NCBI GenBank assembly: GCA_964465125.1
Contig: CAYXIO010000075.1
Coordinates: forward strand, 1 to 15,947
Reading direction: 5' to 3'
Length of the DNA: 15,947 nt
From: CAYOHG01 sp964465125
GTDB taxonomy: Bacteria > Planctomycetota > Phycisphaerae > UBA1845 > Fen-1342
Shown here: piece after piece, positions 14,140 to 15,947 of the stretch
Layout of the letters: each line of letters starts with the position of its first letter
Numbering within the stretch: position 1 is the stretch's first letter
The notes under the pieces: generated by a model
Seen by the model: only the letters and a program-made list of their open reading frames with translations
Databases searched by the model: none
What the model was told of the DNA's origin: nothing
Translations under genes and position numbers: made by a program

Positions 14140-15947
14140 ATGCCGTACCATCCGCCGCGATCGTGGATCGAGCGCACCGCCGTCCGGCTGGGGCTGATGG
14201 CTCCGTCGCCCGCGGATGCCGCCGGGGCGACGCCAGGCGACGCGGCCGGGCCGCGCGGCGGCGCACACGCCGGCTCGCTGCCGCTGGCACGCTATCCGTC
14301 GCCTGAGCGATGGGCCGATCACGTCGAGTACGATGCACAGTCCTGGCCGGCGCCGCCGAAACCGCGGCACTACCGGCTGATTCCCACGACCTGCTTCAAC
14401 TGCGAGGCGGCCTGCGGGTTGCTCGCGTACGTCGACAAGGAGACGCGCGAAATCCGCAAATTCGAGGGCAACCCCGCCCACCCCGGCAGCCGCGGGAAGA
14501 ACTGCGCCAAGGGTCCGGCAACGATCAATCAGGTGCGCGATCCCGACCGGATCATGACGCCGATGAAGCGGAGCGGGCCGCGCGGAGGCGGCCGCTGGCA
14601 GGCGGTGAGCTGGGAGGATGCCCTGCGCGACATCGCCGGGCGCGTTCGCAAGGCGCTGACCGAGAACCGGCGCGACGAAATCGTGTATCACGTCGGCCGA
14701 CCCGGGGCGGAAGGTTCGATCGACCGCATCCTGCGGGCGTGGGGCGTCGACGGACACAATTCGCACACGAATATCTGCTCCTCCGGCGCGCGGCTGGGCT
14801 ACGCGCTGTGGTGCGGCTATGACCGCCCGGTTCCGGACTATGCCAACGCGCGGTTCATCCTGGCCCTCAACGCGCACTTCGAGAGCGGGCACTACTTCAA
14901 CCCCATGGCGCAGCGCCTGAACGAAGGGCTGGCGAACGGAGCGCGGCTGGCCGTGGTGGACCCGCGGCTGAGCAACACTGCTTCGCGGGCGCACGACTGG
15001 ATGCCCTGTCGGCCGGGAACGGAGGCGGCCCTGCTGCTGGCGCTGGCACGGGTCGTTCTGCACGAGGAGTTGGTGGATCGAGCGTATGTCGAGCGCTGGG
15101 TGAATTGGCGGGAATACCTCGAGGCGGCGAAAGAAGGGACGGAGGGGGGAGGGATCGAGGGATTGGGGGATTCAGGGATCGGGGCTGCGCCGCCTCGCGC
15201 GGACGAGCGGGCGGTAACCGTCGGTCGCTTTCTTGATGCCCTCAAACGGCTCTATGACGCCTTTACACCCGAGTACGCCGAAGCCGAGTGCGGCGTGCCG
15301 GCGGCGACGGTGCTGAAAGTCGGGCGGCTGATCGGTCAGGCGGGTTCGCGCTTCTGCTCACACACCTGGCGCGGCGCGGCGAGCGCGCACCTGGGCGGCT
15401 GGCAGGTCTCGCGCTGCCTGATGCTGCTGCACGCGCTGACCGGGAGCTTCGGCACCGAAGGCGGCTGCCTGCCGAACGCGTGGAGCAAGTACAAGGCCAG
15501 CCTGATCTGCGTCCCGCCGCCGCAGAATCACTGGAACGAGCTGCACTGGCCGCGTGAGTATCCGTTGACGCATTATGAGATGAGCGAGCTGCTGCCGCAC
15601 TTTCTGAAGGACGGCCGCGGGCGGATCGACGTGTACTTCACGCGCGTGTTCAATCCGGTCTGGACGTATCCGGACGGGTTCTCGTGGATCGAGGCGCTGC
15701 GCGACGAGTCGAAGGTCGGCCTGCACGTCGCGCTGACGCCGACGTGGAACGAGACGGCGTTCTTCGCGGACTATGTGTTGCCGATGGGGCACGGCCCGGA
15801 GCGGCACGACCTGAACACGTACGAGACGCACAGCGCGACGTGGATCGCGTTTCGCCAGCCGGTGATGAAGGCGTTCGCGGAGGCGGAAGACACAGTATCG
15901 AGCAGGGACTGTCCCACAACCTCCCTCCCTCGCAGGGAGGGGTTGGG
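14140..15947 (+). CDS. Molybdopterin oxidoreductase catalytic subunit (DMSO-reductase superfamily), 3' end outside window
   Basis: 602 codons are visible and the frame is open to the window edge. ATG 14140 follows GGAGG (14130-14134). Residues 1-78 are variable, with no twin-arginine motif or hydrophobic segment. The proximal [4Fe-4S] site is C85-x2-C88-x3-C92 ... C122 (TTCFNCEAACG and NCAKG). ICSSGARLGYALWCGYDRP (212-230) offers Cys213 as a candidate Mo ligand. ARFILALNAH, the HYFNP block, and VVDPRLSNTASRAHDWMP (272-289) are pterin-binding features, as is ADYVLPMGHGPERHDL further on. These resemble the polysulfide/thiosulfate-reductase and alternative-complex-III branch, but substrate is not deducible. 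The C-terminal dinucleotide-binding domain is not in the window. Two stretches look like repeat DNA read in frame: residues about 332-347 and the last ~12 visible. Partner of the Fe-S/NrfD fusion directly upstream. Confidence 0.9.
   Translation, partial: MPYHPPRSWIERTAVRLGLMAPSPADAAGATPGDAAGPRGGAHAGSLPLARYPSPERWADHVEYDAQSWPAPPKPRHYRLIPTTCFNCEAACGLLAYVDKETREIRKFEGNPAHPGSRGKNCAKGPATINQVRDPDRIMTPMKRSGPRGGGRWQAVSWEDALRDIAGRVRKALTENRRDEIVYHVGRPGAEGSIDRILRAWGVDGHNSHTNICSSGARLGYALWCGYDRPVPDYANARFILALNAHFESGHYFNPMAQRLNEGLANGARLAVVDPRLSNTASRAHDWMPCRPGTEAALLLALARVVLHEELVDRAYVERWVNWREYLEAAKEGTEGGGIEGLGDSGIGAAPPRADERAVTVGRFLDALKRLYDAFTPEYAEAECGVPAATVLKVGRLIGQAGSRFCSHTWRGAASAHLGGWQVSRCLMLLHALTGSFGTEGGCLPNAWSKYKASLICVPPPQNHWNELHWPREYPLTHYEMSELLPHFLKDGRGRIDVYFTRVFNPVWTYPDGFSWIEALRDESKVGLHVALTPTWNETAFFADYVLPMGHGPERHDLNTYETHSATWIAFRQPVMKAFAEAEDTVSSRDCPTTSLPRREGL
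15135..15181 (+). repeat. Degenerate octanucleotide array (AGGGATYG) inside the Mo-subunit gene
   Basis: Six consecutive units: AGGGACGG, AGGGGGG (one base short), AGGGATCG, AGGGATTG, GGGGATTC, AGGGATCG. They are read as residues GTEGGGIEGLGDSGIG without a frame break. The gene's conserved sequence resumes after about 12 more residues (VGRFLDALKRLY), so the array looks like an expanded surface loop. Confidence 0.75.
15917..15945. repeat. Palindrome CAACCTCCCTCCCT-CGC-AGGGAGGGGTTG within the open reading frame
   Basis: The left arm (15917-15930) and right arm (15934-15945) pair over about 12 bp with one or two bulged bases and a CGC loop. The right-hand core CCCTCGCAGGGAGGG is identical to that at 6751-6765 in an intergenic gap. 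Here the surrounding Mo-subunit frame stays open and reads TTSLPRREGLG. Confidence 0.7.

Noticed and set aside
15135..15181. CRISPR array from the regular short repeats
   Set aside because: Units are contiguous octamers without spacers and are inside a coding frame.

Overview
The window is a GC-rich (visibly well over 60% G+C) bacterial chromosome segment with nine genes. The mix suggests a member of the Planctomycetota or a neighbouring phylum: a large secreted IPT/TIG-type protein, a Tad-like pseudopilin-type protein, a Ski2-type helicase, and a ferredoxin-NrfD fusion beside a molybdopterin oxidoreductase. This is a guess from gene content, since no rRNA or other phylogenetic marker is present. 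Many genes lack a strong Shine-Dalgarno sequence, and every real gene carries long shadow frames because of the G+C content.

Layout, left to right. (1) Bases 1-1525, plus strand: the tail of a secreted-looking protein with a caspase/CHAT-like cysteine block followed by an IPT/TIG-like domain. Its 5' part is missing or frame-disrupted at the window edge. (2) Bases 4884-1649, minus strand: a two-gene unit, Ski2-like DExH helicase then ketol-acid reductoisomerase (ilvC), separated by 11 bp. (3) Bases 4885-5176: a 292-bp divergent intergenic region with three clean hairpins. (4) Bases 5177-8382, plus strand: a UDP-galactopyranose-mutase-like FAD protein and a polytopic GT-C glycosyltransferase, probably cell-surface glycan genes, separated by a palindromic G/C-rich repeat. 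(5) Bases 8641-10484, plus strand: a small secreted protein and a Tad/TadG-like membrane-anchored protein, closed by a strong hairpin. (6) Bases 12335-10521, minus strand: a SulP-type anion transporter with a STAS domain, convergent with the Tad gene and divergent from the next unit. (7) Bases 12525-15947, plus strand: a redox operon encoding a four-cluster ferredoxin fused to an NrfD-type quinone-interacting membrane domain, followed by a molybdopterin oxidoreductase that runs off the window.

The most interesting part is the right end. The Mo subunit and the FeS-NrfD fusion form a quinone-linked oxidoreductase in which neither protein shows a Tat or Sec signal, so the catalytic side is predicted to face the cytoplasm. 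It is divergently paired with a SulP transporter that could import an oxyanion substrate or molybdate. The Mo-subunit gene also contains two repeat-derived stretches read in frame: a degenerate octanucleotide array, and at the very end of the window a palindrome of the same type that lies between genes near base 6755.
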